A stretch of DNA of 35,000 nt from Chrysomallon squamiferum. Lineage: Eukaryota > Mollusca > Gastropoda > Neomphalida > Peltospiridae. The translations under genes and the position numbers were made by a program. Location: the NCBI GenBank assembly GCA_012295275.1, contig CM022673.1, positions 9,330,788 to 9,365,787 of the forward strand, given 5' to 3'. The notes beneath the pieces are model-generated. The model was given only the letters and a program-made list of their open reading frames with translations, was not told the origin of the DNA and made no database searches. Positions 21,800-31,885 of this stretch are shown piece by piece; within the stretch, counting starts at the first letter, position 1, and each line of letters opens with the position of its first letter.

Positions 21800-22310
21800 A
21801 TATCACACGTTATTGTACTCACAATAATGATAAAAATCACTGAAGAAGAGAACAATACTGTGCGTATCGTTTCAAATATATCAGGTATCATCTTCAAAGC
21901 TCAAAGAAGTGAAAACTGACTCGGAAGGAAGGAAAGAAAGAAACTGATGGAAATTTAAGTCTATCTAGATCGCAAGTCGGAGGAAAATATATTTGTTTGG
22001 TTATTGTTTGTAACAGTTGTTTGTATCCACTGGCACCGCCCTAGGTTCCACGTTTAAAAGGGTTAATTAGTGTGTAAAGAACTCTTCAGTCGTTTTAGAA
22101 GATGAGTTAAAGCATCAGCTCGCTCGTGTTACATTTATTTTGTGACCAGCTGTAGGCAAATGAGTTACAAGCTGGTCACGTGGTTGATCATGTACCGCGT
22201 TCAAATGGTAGGGTAATGAATACGTTTTATGAGAACGTTTCTTTAAAATGGACAACGCTTTCTTTGTAGTTTGTAAAATGTTTGGACGGCATAGAAATAA
22301 TTAGAAGATG
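21800..22310. promoter_or_regulatory. Unique block with perfect-arm hairpin and E-box
   Basis: Non-repetitive, GC-richer sequence. GTGACCAGCTGTA (22142-22154) is complementary to 22166-22179 except for one bulged A, leaving an 11-nt loop. The right arm ends in GGTCACGTGG, with the E-box at 22177-22182. This could be a cruciform-capable regulatory palindrome, a small hairpin RNA or a MITE end. Evidence is limited to the base pairing. Confidence 0.35.
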
Positions 22311-22325
22311 TACGTTAATTCACTT

Positions 22326-22530
22326 TTTTTTTTTTTTTTTTTTAAATGAGAATAATTAAAATTAATGTATAGAGATGAACTGGGATTTTAAATAATAACA
22401 AATATAATACATGTATATCGTTGTTTTCTTCTTCTTTTTTTTTTTTTATTCCCAGTGATTTTTTCTGCAAAAAAAAAAAAAGAAAAAAAAAATGAATTAA
22501 AAAATATTATGTTTTTTTTTTTTTTTTGAA
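22326..22530. repeat. Series of poly-T and poly-A tracts
   Basis: T tracts at about 22326-22343, 22434-22447 and 22510-22527, with an A-rich tract at 22470-22492. Confidence 0.9.
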
Positions 22531-22675
22531 GGTAACAGAAACACAAGCCTACATCTGTCACTACATGGATACATTATACGACAGCAAGACAAATGAAACG
22601 TTATTTATTAGCTTGAAAACAAAATTTAATACACGGAACCAGAGAGAACGCATCCTACGCACTTATTCCTCATTT

Positions 22676-22815
22676 TTTATTTTTTATTTTTTTTTTTATT
22701 TATTATTATTATTTTTTTTTTTTTTTTTTTTTTATTTTTACGTGTATATGTGTGTGTTTGTGTGCTTGCACGTGTTTGTGTCCGTTGTTGTTGTTGTTGT
22801 TTTTGTTGTTGTTGC
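22676..22815. repeat. T-rich tract, TG-rich stretch and (TTG)n
   Basis: Poly-T/TTTA, then GTGTATGTGTG with a CACGTG at 22769-22774, then TTG units to 22814. Confidence 0.9.
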
Positions 22816-22819
22816 ATTT

Positions 22820-23160
22820 TTTATAATGCAAGTTCCATCATCTTGATAATTATATCCATCGCAGAGACACCCTTCTGAAACTCTGTACGAATCCCTGAAA
22901 GTAATATTACTGAAACATAACTTGACTTTGATGTACATTTGAAAAAAAAAAAAAAAATAATCTTTTCGAGGCTTAGATGTAACTGACAGACTTGTAATGA
23001 AAAATTAATGAAATTCATAGTATAAAAACATAATAAAAAGATAGACAGACAGGCAGACAGACAGACAGACAGACAGACAAACATATAAATACAGAACAAC
23101 AGCCACTGAAGATTCAAAGCATGGGAGCTTAGTATTTCAGTAATAAGTGAATAGTTAGAG
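22820..23160. other. Mixed sequence with (GACA)n
   Basis: Fairly unique to 22930, then an A-tract and (GACA)n at about 23043-23079. No gene. Confidence 0.65.
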
Positions 23161-23180
23161 GTAAGGGAGAGGGTAAGATG

Positions 23181-23202
23181 AATAATAATAATAATAATAA
23201 TA

Positions 23203-23249
<47 letters not shown>

Positions 23250-23310
23250 AATAATAATGAGAGCAACAACAGCAACAACAAATATAAAAATAATAATAAT
23301 AATAATAACA
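23181..23310. repeat. (AAT)n-(GAT)15-(AAT)n compound microsatellite
   Basis: AAT units, then about fifteen GAT units (23204-23249), then AAT/AAC units. The Asn/Asp-rich 63-codon frame is a translation of this repeat. Confidence 0.95.
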
Positions 23311-23319
23311 GTAATTTAA

Positions 23320-23765
23320 AAATATTAATAAAAAATATTTTTAAAAATATTAATCGGGTGTTTAATTAAGCAGTACAGATATTATGAAAGCGTAATTCAA
23401 ACCACATGTCCAGTTTTCTGTGTTGTTCTCTGAGATCAAAGCTTTCGATTAATTGAAATCTACCGAACCCTTTTTATTCATTTAGTGCACCGCAGTTCTG
23501 AGAAATACCAGATCCTTGTAATCAGAACAAAAAAATAATTCAGGACCTGATCAAAAACTTTTTTTTTGCAGGGTGGGGATCAGAAGTTCCCAACCCCCCA
23601 AGACAGATATTTTTTTCTGAATAAACTGAGTATAAATACTTATATTAAGGTAAACAAGAATTTATAAAAATAAAAAAGTTATTAGAAAATTAAGCCTTTA
23701 AATGAAAAAAGATTATGGAAAAAAAGATTATGGATGATACTACAGAGAATCTGGACTTTCTATTA
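23320..23765. other. Non-coding, partly unique
   Basis: 23,390-23,620 is of mixed composition with no supportable frame. A CCCAACCCCCCAAG run sits near 23,590. Confidence 0.5.
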
Positions 23766-23769
23766 CTAA

Positions 23770-24097
23770 CTACTACTACTACTACTAGTTTTCAGTGCTT
23801 TTGAGACTATTTCTCCAATTGCTACCACGTCAACTACTTTTGAGACTGCTTCTACTACCACTACTATTACAACTTCTTTTCAGTGCTCCTGTTATTGCTA
23901 TAACAACTACTTTTGAGTCTATTTCACCAATTACTACTACAACACCTACTTTTGAGACTGTTTCAACTGTTACTACCACGACAGCTACTACTACTAAGAC
24001 AACTACTTTTGATAGTGCTTCTTCTGTTTCTACCACCACCACTACTACTACTACTGCTACTACAATCCTCATTAATTCCTTCATCATCATTGCTTAA
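23770..24097 (+). pseudogene. Thr/Ser-rich coding-like repeat with a frame change (possible mucin-like remnant)
   Basis: TTTTGAGAC-type anchors at 23799, 23838, 23911, 23950 and (diverged) 24007 are spaced 39, 73, 39 and 57 bp. Read from each anchor, all five copies encode the pattern Phe-Glu/Asp-Thr/Ser-x-Ser followed by a run of Thr, for example FETISPIATT, FESISPITTT and FETVSTVTTT. The 73-bp spacing breaks the frame between copies two and three. The last three copies lie in one frame that stays open to 24097. Conservation at the codon level, with 13- and 19-codon spacings, suggests a decayed or spliced Thr-rich secreted-protein repeat. The alternative is an (ACT)n-derived minisatellite with chance similarity. 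Confidence 0.35.
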
Positions 24098-24170
24098 TGC
24101 GGTTATTATTTTCAAGATGAATGAAATTTCATTATAAAGAGTAACACCACCAGTAATAACAATGATTTAA

Positions 24171-24237
24171 TGAACAAACGAACGAACGAACGAACGAATG
24201 AATGAACGAATGAATGAATAAATGAATAAATAAATAA
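24171..24237. repeat. (AACG)n/(AATG)n/(AATA)n tetranucleotide array
   Basis: Tetramers grading from AACG through AATG to AATA, showing stepwise CG to TG to TA decay along the array. Confidence 0.95.
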
Positions 24238-24369
24238 CAGGGATCACAAAAGAGAGAAGAGAAAAAAGAAAGAAAAAAAGATCGGATGAGGTCATTAGGT
24301 GCGCAATTCCACACCTACGGTATTTCCTACCTCGTTCTTTGAAAAATAATAAAACATTATATCCTTGTT

Positions 24370-24373
<4 letters not shown>

Positions 24374-24402
<29 letters not shown>
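24374..24402. repeat. Poly-T (29)
   Basis: Homopolymer. Confidence 0.95.
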
Positions 24403-24404
<2 letters not shown>

Positions 24405-24405
<1 letters not shown>

Positions 24406-24745
24406 CAGAATACAGTTCGGATTGTACTGTTCTCTCAGCTGCCTAGATCTATTTCATTCTCATTTGCAAACTTTAAACCTAATACGACATACAACAATAA
24501 TAATAATAATAATAAAAAGCTAGGAAAAAAAAGATACGGAAACAGAAATATGTTGCCAAATTCACGGTAGGAGATTGGAATTCCTTTGATGTGTCAAGAT
24601 CTTGTTCGCCATGCGCTGGTTAATTTCAATGAAATCGATTTCTTTCTGGATTACGTGATGGTATTCTAAGTGCAGGAAAGTGAGGAAATAAAAAAATATA
24701 CATATATATCTAAATGAACCTGTTTTCCCGTAATGCAGATTTTGT
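24405..24745. other. Mixed non-coding
   Basis: Contains (AAT)n at about 24496-24516. The 24,550-24,700 part is unique; no gene supported. Confidence 0.6.
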
Positions 24746-24826
24746 ATTTCTTTTTTTTTTTTTTTTTTCTTCCGATGATCTACTGCAAAATCTTTAACAT
24801 AAGTTATCTTTTTTCGCATCGCAGGT

Positions 24827-24836
24827 GTCACGTGAC
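24827..24836. promoter_or_regulatory. Palindromic E-box GTCACGTGAC
   Basis: A perfect 10-bp palindrome matching the extended E-box bound by MiT/TFE and USF bHLH-zip proteins (the core of the CLEAR motif). It follows CGCATCGCAG, which together with the preceding pyrimidines also resembles a splice acceptor. About 40 codons after it are open, but no family is recognised. Confidence 0.4.
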
Positions 24837-25024
24837 CAGACCTTCAGCTGTCAATCAGGCAGCAAATGCAGACGTATCGACGTTTTATTGTTGTTTTTCA
24901 AGCCTTCTATTGATGATATTATCAATATGGTTTTTATTGTAAAAATTAAGCCTCTTGAGTACTTAGAGAGAGTCAGTCCCAAATCAGTGTTTTCAACAAT
25001 CTATAGATTTTATTTTATTATTAT

Positions 25025-25026
<2 letters not shown>

Positions 25027-25064
<38 letters not shown>
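25027..25064. repeat. Poly-T (38)
   Basis: Homopolymer. Confidence 0.95.
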
Positions 25065-25065
25065 C

Positions 25066-25316
25066 GTTTTCTATGCCTTGGTATAATTACTGAAATATCT
25101 TGCTGTTAAAATAATGACGTCATGTCTTGCAGCATTCTAAAATTGTATTGATCTAAATCAGGTGTATGAAATTATTTCTCTTGTGTTTCTTGTGTAATTT
25201 AATTAAGTGCAACATTTTTATATGCATTTGTTATATATATATATGTAAATGTGTGTGTCTGTGTATGTGTTTTATGTACATATGTCTTGATCATGATGGA
25301 AAAAAAAAAATAGTCG
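25066..25316. other. AT-rich with TGTG-rich end
   Basis: No gene; contains TGACGTCA at about 25115-25122 and a GTGTGTCTGTGTATG stretch. Confidence 0.5.
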
Positions 25317-25317
25317 A

Positions 25318-25334
25318 ACACACACACACACACT

Positions 25335-25399
<65 letters not shown>
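25318..25399. repeat. (CA)n microsatellite (about 40 units)
   Basis: One CTCT interruption near 25333. Confidence 0.95.
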
Positions 25400-25402
<3 letters not shown>

Positions 25403-25553
25403 CAAACACACAGTCCACACATTAGCACCAAATGCACAATAATCAAATCAGACCTAATTTTAAAATGTTCTAAATAATTCAAAAAAACCAATCAGATATT
25501 TTAGTGATCCATTAATTTAAACATTTTAAAGGCTTTTCTTTTCTTTTCTTCTC

Positions 25554-25555
<2 letters not shown>

Positions 25556-25590
<35 letters not shown>
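25556..25590. repeat. Poly-T (35)
   Basis: Homopolymer. Confidence 0.95.
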
Positions 25591-25944
25591 CCTCTACATA
25601 ATAATTCACTTAAATGATTACAACAATTAATTACTTTAATACGACTGATTTAATTATTATAATAACTAAACACTATTAGTGTTGCTAATAATTACGGATA
25701 GCCGTAGAAGACGTGAAGAAGACAAAAAAAAAAAAAAAAAAAAATGAGATTTCATTTTCAACGACCCAGTCTAGCTAGAGGCAAAATGTATCCTAGTCAC
25801 AAACTTGGCAGTAAATTGGTCATTATCAAATTTACCAGTAATAATTTTTATTTCTTTTACCAGAGATCATTTTTGAGCTGGGCCCCGAGGAAACGACTTG
25901 GCAATTGAATCGTCTGCTGCGAAAAAACCGTAAAACTATTATTT

Positions 25945-25975
<31 letters not shown>

Positions 25976-26200
25976 TCTGTAGTAAAATTATTTTCTCAGT
26001 TAAATGTCAAACCGAAAAATAAATTATTATGTCCAAATCCTTTTTTATTTTTATTTTTTTTTTTTTATTTTTTTTTTTTTTTATGTTTCAAAATTAAAAG
26101 ATTTTTAGTATGAGGATCAAATTTTTTTTTTTTTTTTTTTTTGTTTGTCTTAGAAATGGCTAAAAATGTAATACTTTTTAAAAAAAAAAAAAAAATATCG
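25591..26200. other. Short unique segments between A/T homopolymers
   Basis: Poly-A at about 25724-25744, poly-T near 25950-25976, 26041-26082 and 26120-26142, and poly-A near 26179. The unique piece 25,750-25,935 contains GCTGGGCCCCGAGG and GGCAATTGAATCG. No gene. Confidence 0.6.
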
Positions 26201-26515
26201 TATTTTTGGCCGACCATTTCTTCAGAAGTATTACGGCATATATTATCATGTTCATTCCCTTGTGAAAGACATAATTTTTCGCTAGAATGAAACTTACACC
26301 ACATTAACTTGTCTAATCTGACGAGAACTGCAAGCCCAACCGTCGTATTATAGACTTTAGACACAGCGGTCACGTGGACACCTTACTGCCGTAAATGGTT
26401 CTGGCGGTGTCGTTAAACAACGTTGATTTCCGGACGAACTTTCGATATCCATTATTTGATACGTAATACGTGCAGTCGATAGTTCACCGAGTGCACGGAA
26501 TCTACCCTGTAAGAA
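26200..26515. promoter_or_regulatory. Putative regulatory island 1a
   Basis: Unique, GC-richer sequence with GGTCACGTGG (E-box 26371-26376), several CG-containing words and GATACGTAATACGTG. No frame with convincing codons. It is separated from the next island by poly-A. A role as enhancer or promoter is inferred from composition and motif content only. Confidence 0.3.
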
Positions 26516-26522
26516 AAAAAAG

Positions 26523-26552
<30 letters not shown>
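26523..26552. repeat. Poly-A (30)
   Basis: Homopolymer between two unique islands. Confidence 0.95.
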
Positions 26553-26555
<3 letters not shown>

Positions 26556-26559
26556 GTAA

Positions 26560-26935
26560 TCGAAGACTTGAATTTCACACTGGAGTGTTTTAAGTTCGCG
26601 TAATAAGAAAATGGATAGCTAGGGATCATGTTGTAATGTATGTACGCGTTCTTCGGAGAAGGGAGGTAACGTTTTTAGTCTCTCCGATATTACGCACGGG
26701 TTGCGAATAGGGCGGGGACGAGGGAGGGAGTTCTGTGACAGACGATATCTGCCAGAGTGTACAGATGACACGGGCAGATCTGTCACGGCTCTAACTGACA
26801 ATTTATGGCCAAGTTTGTTTACAACGTTGGAAAAACTTATGGTCGTCCGCAATTTGGAACAAGGAAGGCAATGAGGAAAACAACAGAGGGGGAGGGTAAA
26901 GGAGACCCGTTCTGAACAGTTCATGAGTATTATTA
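26560..26935. promoter_or_regulatory. Putative regulatory island 1b (GC box, Meis/Hox/Fox cluster)
   Basis: Unique, about half GC. Contains GGGCGGGG (26710-26717, SP/KLF box), several TGACAG/CTGTCA words (Meis/TGIF type), TGACAATTTATGG (26796-26808, a Meis-like TGACA joined to a posterior-Hox/Cdx TTTATGG) and TGTTTAC (26816-26822, forkhead) within 27 bp. A minus-strand 101-codon frame is open here but has no motif. Enhancer function is inferred. Confidence 0.35.
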
Positions 26936-26939
26936 CAAA

Positions 26940-27370
26940 GAGTTAATGAATGTATCTTTAATAACAACACAGTGAATCATAGAAACAATATTACACTGGA
27001 TTTGATCGCCATATTGGTAGTGACGATATTTGATATACACCGTTATCCGAAAAGGAATATAATAAATGTATTTTTTTTTACATCCCAGTGTTAACTAATT
27101 ATCTACATGTTGCAAACATTATTACTTAACATTATTAGATAACTAATTTATTCAGTTATATTTAGTTGTATGCGAACATTGGTAAAGTGACTAGTTATAT
27201 AATGAACACAATTTTATATAATGAAAGTGTTTAGCAAATGATGAAAATTATATATGTTATATCAGAAACTGATCGTTATAATTCTTATCAGATTCTAGAT
27301 CTGATTTAAGATTCAGTGAGAGAACAAGATCTGCTTGAAAAAAGTATCAAAATTTGTTATTTTAAAAAAA
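26940..27370. other. AT-rich unique DNA
   Basis: No gene; CGCCATATTGGTAGTGACG near 27,008 resembles a YY1-type core. Confidence 0.55.
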
Positions 27371-27376
27371 AAATAA

Positions 27377-27380
<4 letters not shown>

Positions 27381-27439
<59 letters not shown>
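27381..27439. repeat. (TTA)n microsatellite (about 20 units)
   Basis: Uninterrupted TTA array. The poly-Tyr frame is an artefact. Confidence 0.95.
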
Positions 27440-27568
27440 GTAACATCATTTTCAGATGTAATACAAATATTTTCTTTGAAGTTATGTCAAAATATTTCTC
27501 TAAATATTTCGCATTCGTATGATGACTAGGTACAAATTTTATTACCTAATACCAAATTTTATCATTTG

Positions 27569-27597
<29 letters not shown>
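27569..27597. repeat. Poly-A (29)
   Basis: Homopolymer. Confidence 0.95.
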
Positions 27598-27599
<2 letters not shown>

Positions 27600-27747
27600 T
27601 AAAAATAGACTGTGTTTTCCATCTACACGCTAACAAATGATTTCAAAACAGTGTGCACCCAACGACATTTCAAGATGAAGAAGAAAAATAACTAAAACAC
27701 ACTTTGAAGATAATCGAATTTTATTAATGAATATTACGGCATATATT

Positions 27748-27770
27748 TTTTTTTTTTTTTTTTTTTTTTT
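27748..27770. repeat. Poly-T (23)
   Basis: Homopolymer at the left border of the next GC-richer island. Confidence 0.95.
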
Positions 27771-27829
27771 GCACACACCAAAGTGAGTTCTTATTATGCA
27801 ATTACAAGGCAACTTTTAAGTGCATTGGC

Positions 27830-28545
27830 AGCTTAGACCACGGCTTTCTTGCTGATCTGCTGGGAGATAATGAGCATGCGCAGAGGTATAACCTGTCATT
27901 AAATGCATTCCTGTCACACGTGGCTTCTTCTACAATTTCGCTCAGGATCTCAAAGCAAATTGCCATTGGACAGGTGATCTTTGTCTAAAGCCTTGCGTGC
28001 TACGAAGACATTGGCAGGCCCAGTCTCGGGCTGTCACTGCTGGGCCCGGTATTCCGCGGGAGTTCTGCGCATGAGCGATCAGATCATATCGCCGAATTAC
28101 CTCGAGAGAACTTGGGGGAAACACTACACCAGGGTCTGCTGTCCAATATTACGCTGCATTTACCGAGGGGGTGGATTCTTGCCCGGAAAGCGACGAATGC
28201 CGACGGAGCACCAGTCGTGTCACGAACGATCTACCCGTGACGCAGATGCCATTTATTTATGGAGTTCCGGTTGTCTGTTTCCAGGATTGGGTAACGTCGC
28301 GTACAATTATAATTGTGCAGATTCTCTGTAAACAGAGAGTTCCGAAATTGTTAGTCGGGTGGAAGGTCACAGCATGCTAGTGCAGAGTCAGTGGTAACCC
28401 ACCCATCGGGTAAACATCTGCTTTGCTGTGGGTATGGCATGATACGACATGAGTCAGTGTGCCCACACGATCACACTGGAGGGTGGACGTCGAAGCACGC
28501 CTGTCGTGGGGGATCTTTAAAAAATATCTGCACACTTACATTCTG
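27830..28545. promoter_or_regulatory. Putative regulatory or promoter island 2 (NRF-1-like sites)
   Basis: The longest near-50% GC, repeat-free block in this part of the window, rich in CG. GCATGCGC at 27874-27881 and TGCGCATGAGC at 28066-28076 are NRF-1-like sites in opposite orientation, sharing TCTGCGCATG. Also present: CACGTG at 27917-27922, an AAGGTCA nuclear-receptor half-site near 28363, TGAGTCA (AP-1) near 28450 and the inverted repeat TCTCTGTAAACAGAGA at 28323-28338. Frames of 116, 94 and 60 codons are open on both strands with no recognised domain, so an exon cannot be excluded. Confidence 0.4.
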
Positions 28546-28576
28546 TGCACACGCCTACACCCTCACGCATATGCAC

Positions 28577-28593
28577 ACACACATATATATATA

Positions 28594-28635
<42 letters not shown>
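28577..28635. repeat. (TA)n/(CA)n compound microsatellite
   Basis: CA, TA and CA units flanked by ATATGTATAC sequence. Confidence 0.9.
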
Positions 28636-28639
28636 ACAT

Positions 28640-29235
28640 ATTTATATATATACATATGTATACAAACACTCATAAATATAAAATAAATATTAATGTCATG
28701 ATACTAATATTGATTAGATAATAGGTTTGCTTTATCCTACACGGAATTACCCTTCAGTTACACTCTCTTGGACTGTTTGCAGATTAATGGTTAATATCTA
28801 TCTATATATATATATATATGACTTAGAAAAGAATCTATTCCGTGAGCAAGACAGATTATGGCAGGAACGGGAAATATGTCTGCAGGAAGGATAGCACAAG
28901 TTTATTTTTATTTTTATTTTTTTTTACTTTCGTCAAATTTTTATATTAACTGGTATTGGCTTGTCAATAGATATTAGGACTCATCTATTCATTCATTATT
29001 TTATATCTTTGTGTATATTTATTTATCAGTATTATTTATGGATTTAATGAATGAATGTACCACATTTCTCACGAAAAAATCATCTCGTTGTATGATGACC
29101 TTATAATTATTTATATGCAGATAATATTGATTTATTTTATATTTATTCATTTATTAAATCATTTATTACTACATTTAAATAGTACATCTATTAAAATACA
29201 AGAAAAACATCTTCTACTGATACTATTACTACTAA
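28640..29235. other. AT-rich non-coding DNA
   Basis: (TA)n near 28803-28819; the remainder is unremarkable, no gene. Confidence 0.7.
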
Positions 29236-29241
29236 TAATAT

Positions 29242-29344
<103 letters not shown>

Positions 29345-29660
29345 AAACATCAGAGGACGGAAAAATTAATTAAAAGTTAGAGCTTTTAAAATATCTTAGT
29401 ACCCGCTACCATATACAAATATGTTCACACAAATTTCTAACAAACAAAAAAATAAAAAAAATAAAAATAAAACTAAAAATAATTAAAAAAAACAAGTAAA
29501 AAAAAAACAATATTTTAATTAAAATTTGTTTACGTCAAGGACTTTATTAATGTTCAGTGTTATTGGATGTCAGATATTCGTTGTTTATGACGGTCTTTAA
29601 TGTACGACTTCCAACAAACAGAAAAGCATATAATATTTTTTATACAGTCTTAAAGATCTG
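29345..29660. other. A-rich then AT-rich non-coding
   Basis: A-rich tract at about 29445-29510; no gene. Confidence 0.7.
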
Positions 29661-29670
29661 GCTATTGTAA

Positions 29671-29728
29671 GGGACCGATCCTACAATCTGTCGGACGAAA
29701 GCAAACATTCTAACTACTAAGCTACAAA
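29671..29728 (-). repeat. tRNA-like remnant (A-box and B-box), probable SINE head
   Basis: On the minus strand the segment reads TAGCTTAGTAGTTA (29711-29724, A-box and D-arm like) and then, about 30 nt on, GGATCGGTCCC (29671-29681), a partly decayed B-box. The spacing fits a tRNA. Stems are imperfect and no acceptor arm is evident, so a tRNA-derived SINE or tRNA pseudogene is more likely than a functional tRNA. Confidence 0.5.
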
Positions 29729-29939
29729 CAGCTCTCTCTCTCTCCCCCCACCCACCCCACGCCAGTAATAATGAATACAATTACTGGCATTCCATAAAAT
29801 ATGTCCAAATCTTAAACTGGCTAGAGAGAAAGAAAAAAAACACAATAACAATAATAGAGAAGTAAAAAAGCAATTTCTGAAATCTGGAAAATGTTACGTC
29901 CTCCGCGCTTCTTATTAGAACCAATTATAAAAATCAAAA

Positions 29940-31200
29940 TGAAGAAGTGAGAACAATGCAGGGAAGAATCGGGTCCGTTTTATGACGAGCATTTGAAATT
30001 TTTGTTTCAGAGAGCTAAAGAAGGAGCGAGGTGACTTCTAAAGAACAATTGAAACCGTCTGACCATCGTTATCAAATGTTTAATCAGCGACAACGCATCC
30101 CGAAGGCTCGTATACGTTTTGAGTATTGTTTAAAAGCAACATCAATAATCTCCTGCGCGGGAGTCTAAATTTAATGTGAGCGAATAAAATACAACCAAAC
30201 GAACTCTTTTATAGTTTTTCATTTCTGGCGCTGGTTGTCAGACACTGTGACAGACCACTAACTTTTGTGTCCAATTTGGCCCCCCAATTATTGAGCAGGC
30301 TTGTAAAAAGCTGGACGCATTTCCAAGATGTATTTTCATTAAAGCGAGAGATCACTAAAAAACCATAAAACCCGAGCTAATAAAATTCCTGGCTGCAGTG
30401 GTATCTATTGAAATTCAGTGACAGCTTCTGCTGGCCGCGTTGACGAACGGCGCTGGTGGCCACCACTGCTGCTGCTACTCGTTAAGATTAAGAACGGCTC
30501 GAAAACGCCGGGCCGAGACATCTCGTTCCCGTGTATTACTCGACTCGAAATCGTGTTAACAAATGTCCTTACATGCCAGTCCGAGTTTTTCAATTTACAT
30601 CACTTTCTCGCGGAAGTCATCGATGCGTGCGGAGCGCCTGACATTCGGTTAGAAAAGAGCCATTGAATATCGCAATAAAACGTCATTTCATCAACTTTAC
30701 ACTCCACTGCCAATCGGCAAGTAGATTTCTATAAATTTGATGTATCGGCCTATTTTTCAGTGAGGGGAAAAGACGGGGCCCCGATTTATTGGAAGTGAAA
30801 ACTCGTCTGAGATTTGCCTCCTGTCGCACGGCAAGGACGTTCGCCGGCTTTTTTGTTTTATTAGATTTCAGCGTCAAGGTTGCACGTCTCTGCGGAAGAC
30901 ATGTTAGAGCAGTTGTACGAATCATCCATTTATAATATTGTCTTTCATTTTCCCTTTTGAATACCAGTCACCGTTGGAAAAGTTCTTTAATTTCCCCAGT
31001 ACTTTTTGCGCTGGCCCGTTATTGAATTACGTCGCGGGCTATCTTCACCCCTCCGTCTCTTCGGAATCACTGATCTGATTAATCGCAACTGAGCCTTCCA
31101 CTGGGGTCTAAACTTTGTTCTTTCCTTGTCCAACTTACTCAAATCAGTTGGCTTCACAGTCGTTTCAGAAGTTGCAAGGTTGTAATGAGATTATTGTGGG
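29940..31200. promoter_or_regulatory. Putative regulatory island 3 (1.2 kb, homeodomain-type motifs)
   Basis: The largest repeat-poor, GC-richer block in the window. Frames on both strands (82 and 80 codons) have no recognisable domain and lack clear splice boundaries. Words typical of developmental enhancers occur: CCATAAAAC near 30363, GCAATAAAACG near 30671, CAATTATTGAG near 30286, GATTAATC (31077-31084) and TAATGAGATTA (31183-31193, a TAATnnnATTA paired-class homeodomain dimer site). It ends at a 30-base poly-A. Enhancer or conserved non-coding identity is inferred. Confidence 0.4.
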
Positions 31201-31202
31201 TT

Positions 31203-31203
<1 letters not shown>

Positions 31204-31233
<30 letters not shown>
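31204..31233. repeat. Poly-A (30)
   Basis: Homopolymer followed by a short (TTA)n run to about 31260. Confidence 0.95.
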
Positions 31234-31234
<1 letters not shown>

Positions 31235-31264
31235 CATTATTGTTATTATTATTATTATTTAAAT

Positions 31265-31845
31265 ATTTCAGTTTATTTTTTTTTTTGAAAAGAACCATCA
31301 AGTCATATAACCATTTCGAAAAGTTATGTTCGTGTATCATCGCTCAAGACAGGTTTAATTCATTGCTTGATTTATGGCCAGTTCTTAAAAGGTTATTACA
31401 CGAAATTTTGTCATGGGTTATGTTCAAGAATTATTTTATCGCCGGCTTTATATTCTCTCTTTCCTTGGTTCACTGTTTTTCTTTGACCTTGAGCGCCAAG
31501 TTACTCTCACAACATTAATTATTTATCGTTCCTAACGTTAAACTCCATATACGACTCTTTGTATTTCAGACTGAAGCAGTTACTCGCGAGGCTATGATCC
31601 AATATTGCACGGTAATTAATTTACCCTTCCCGTTTAGACGTAATAATTAAAATTGTATTACGTCCTGAATATCAGAAATCACAAAACTACACATGTAATT
31701 ATTTTTTAAAAATGCCAAATATTGCTTTTAAATCATAGAAATAACAAATTCTCTGGATAATTGATATTTCTTCAAATAAAGTCGACCATTTGATGTCTGC
31801 TTAAGTTCGCTAAAGTTTCAAGTACTTGTGTTTTATTTAACCATA
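31265..31845. other. Unique, moderately AT-rich DNA
   Basis: A plus-strand frame of 92 codons (to 31518) begins in TTA/T-rich sequence. Its later part is of mixed composition with a hydrophobic end, but no motif is seen. No gene called. Confidence 0.5.
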
Positions 31846-31883
31846 CATTTTTTTTTTTTGTTTTATTTTATTTCATTTTATTT

Positions 31884-31885
<2 letters not shown>

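Noticed and set aside
23178-23369. Asn/Asp-rich ORF
   Set aside because: Translation of (AAT)n(GAT)n; no flanking coding signal.
25115-25122. TGACGTCA CRE
   Set aside because: A perfect CRE core but isolated in AT-rich DNA with no accompanying promoter or ORF signal, so not given a separate feature.
26619-26924. 101-codon minus-strand frame in island 1b
   Set aside because: Repeat-free but with no recognised domain, no splice structure, and an equally good explanation as CG-rich regulatory DNA with fewer stops.
27981-28331. 116-codon plus-strand frame in island 2, with an overlapping minus-strand frame
   Set aside because: Higher GC lowers stop frequency on all frames; overlapping opposite frames and lack of motif argue against coding. 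Kept as a possibility in the island entry.
30405-30925. Frames of 82, 62 and 80 codons on both strands in island 3
   Set aside because: No domain and no consistent codon pattern; overlapping frames on opposite strands.
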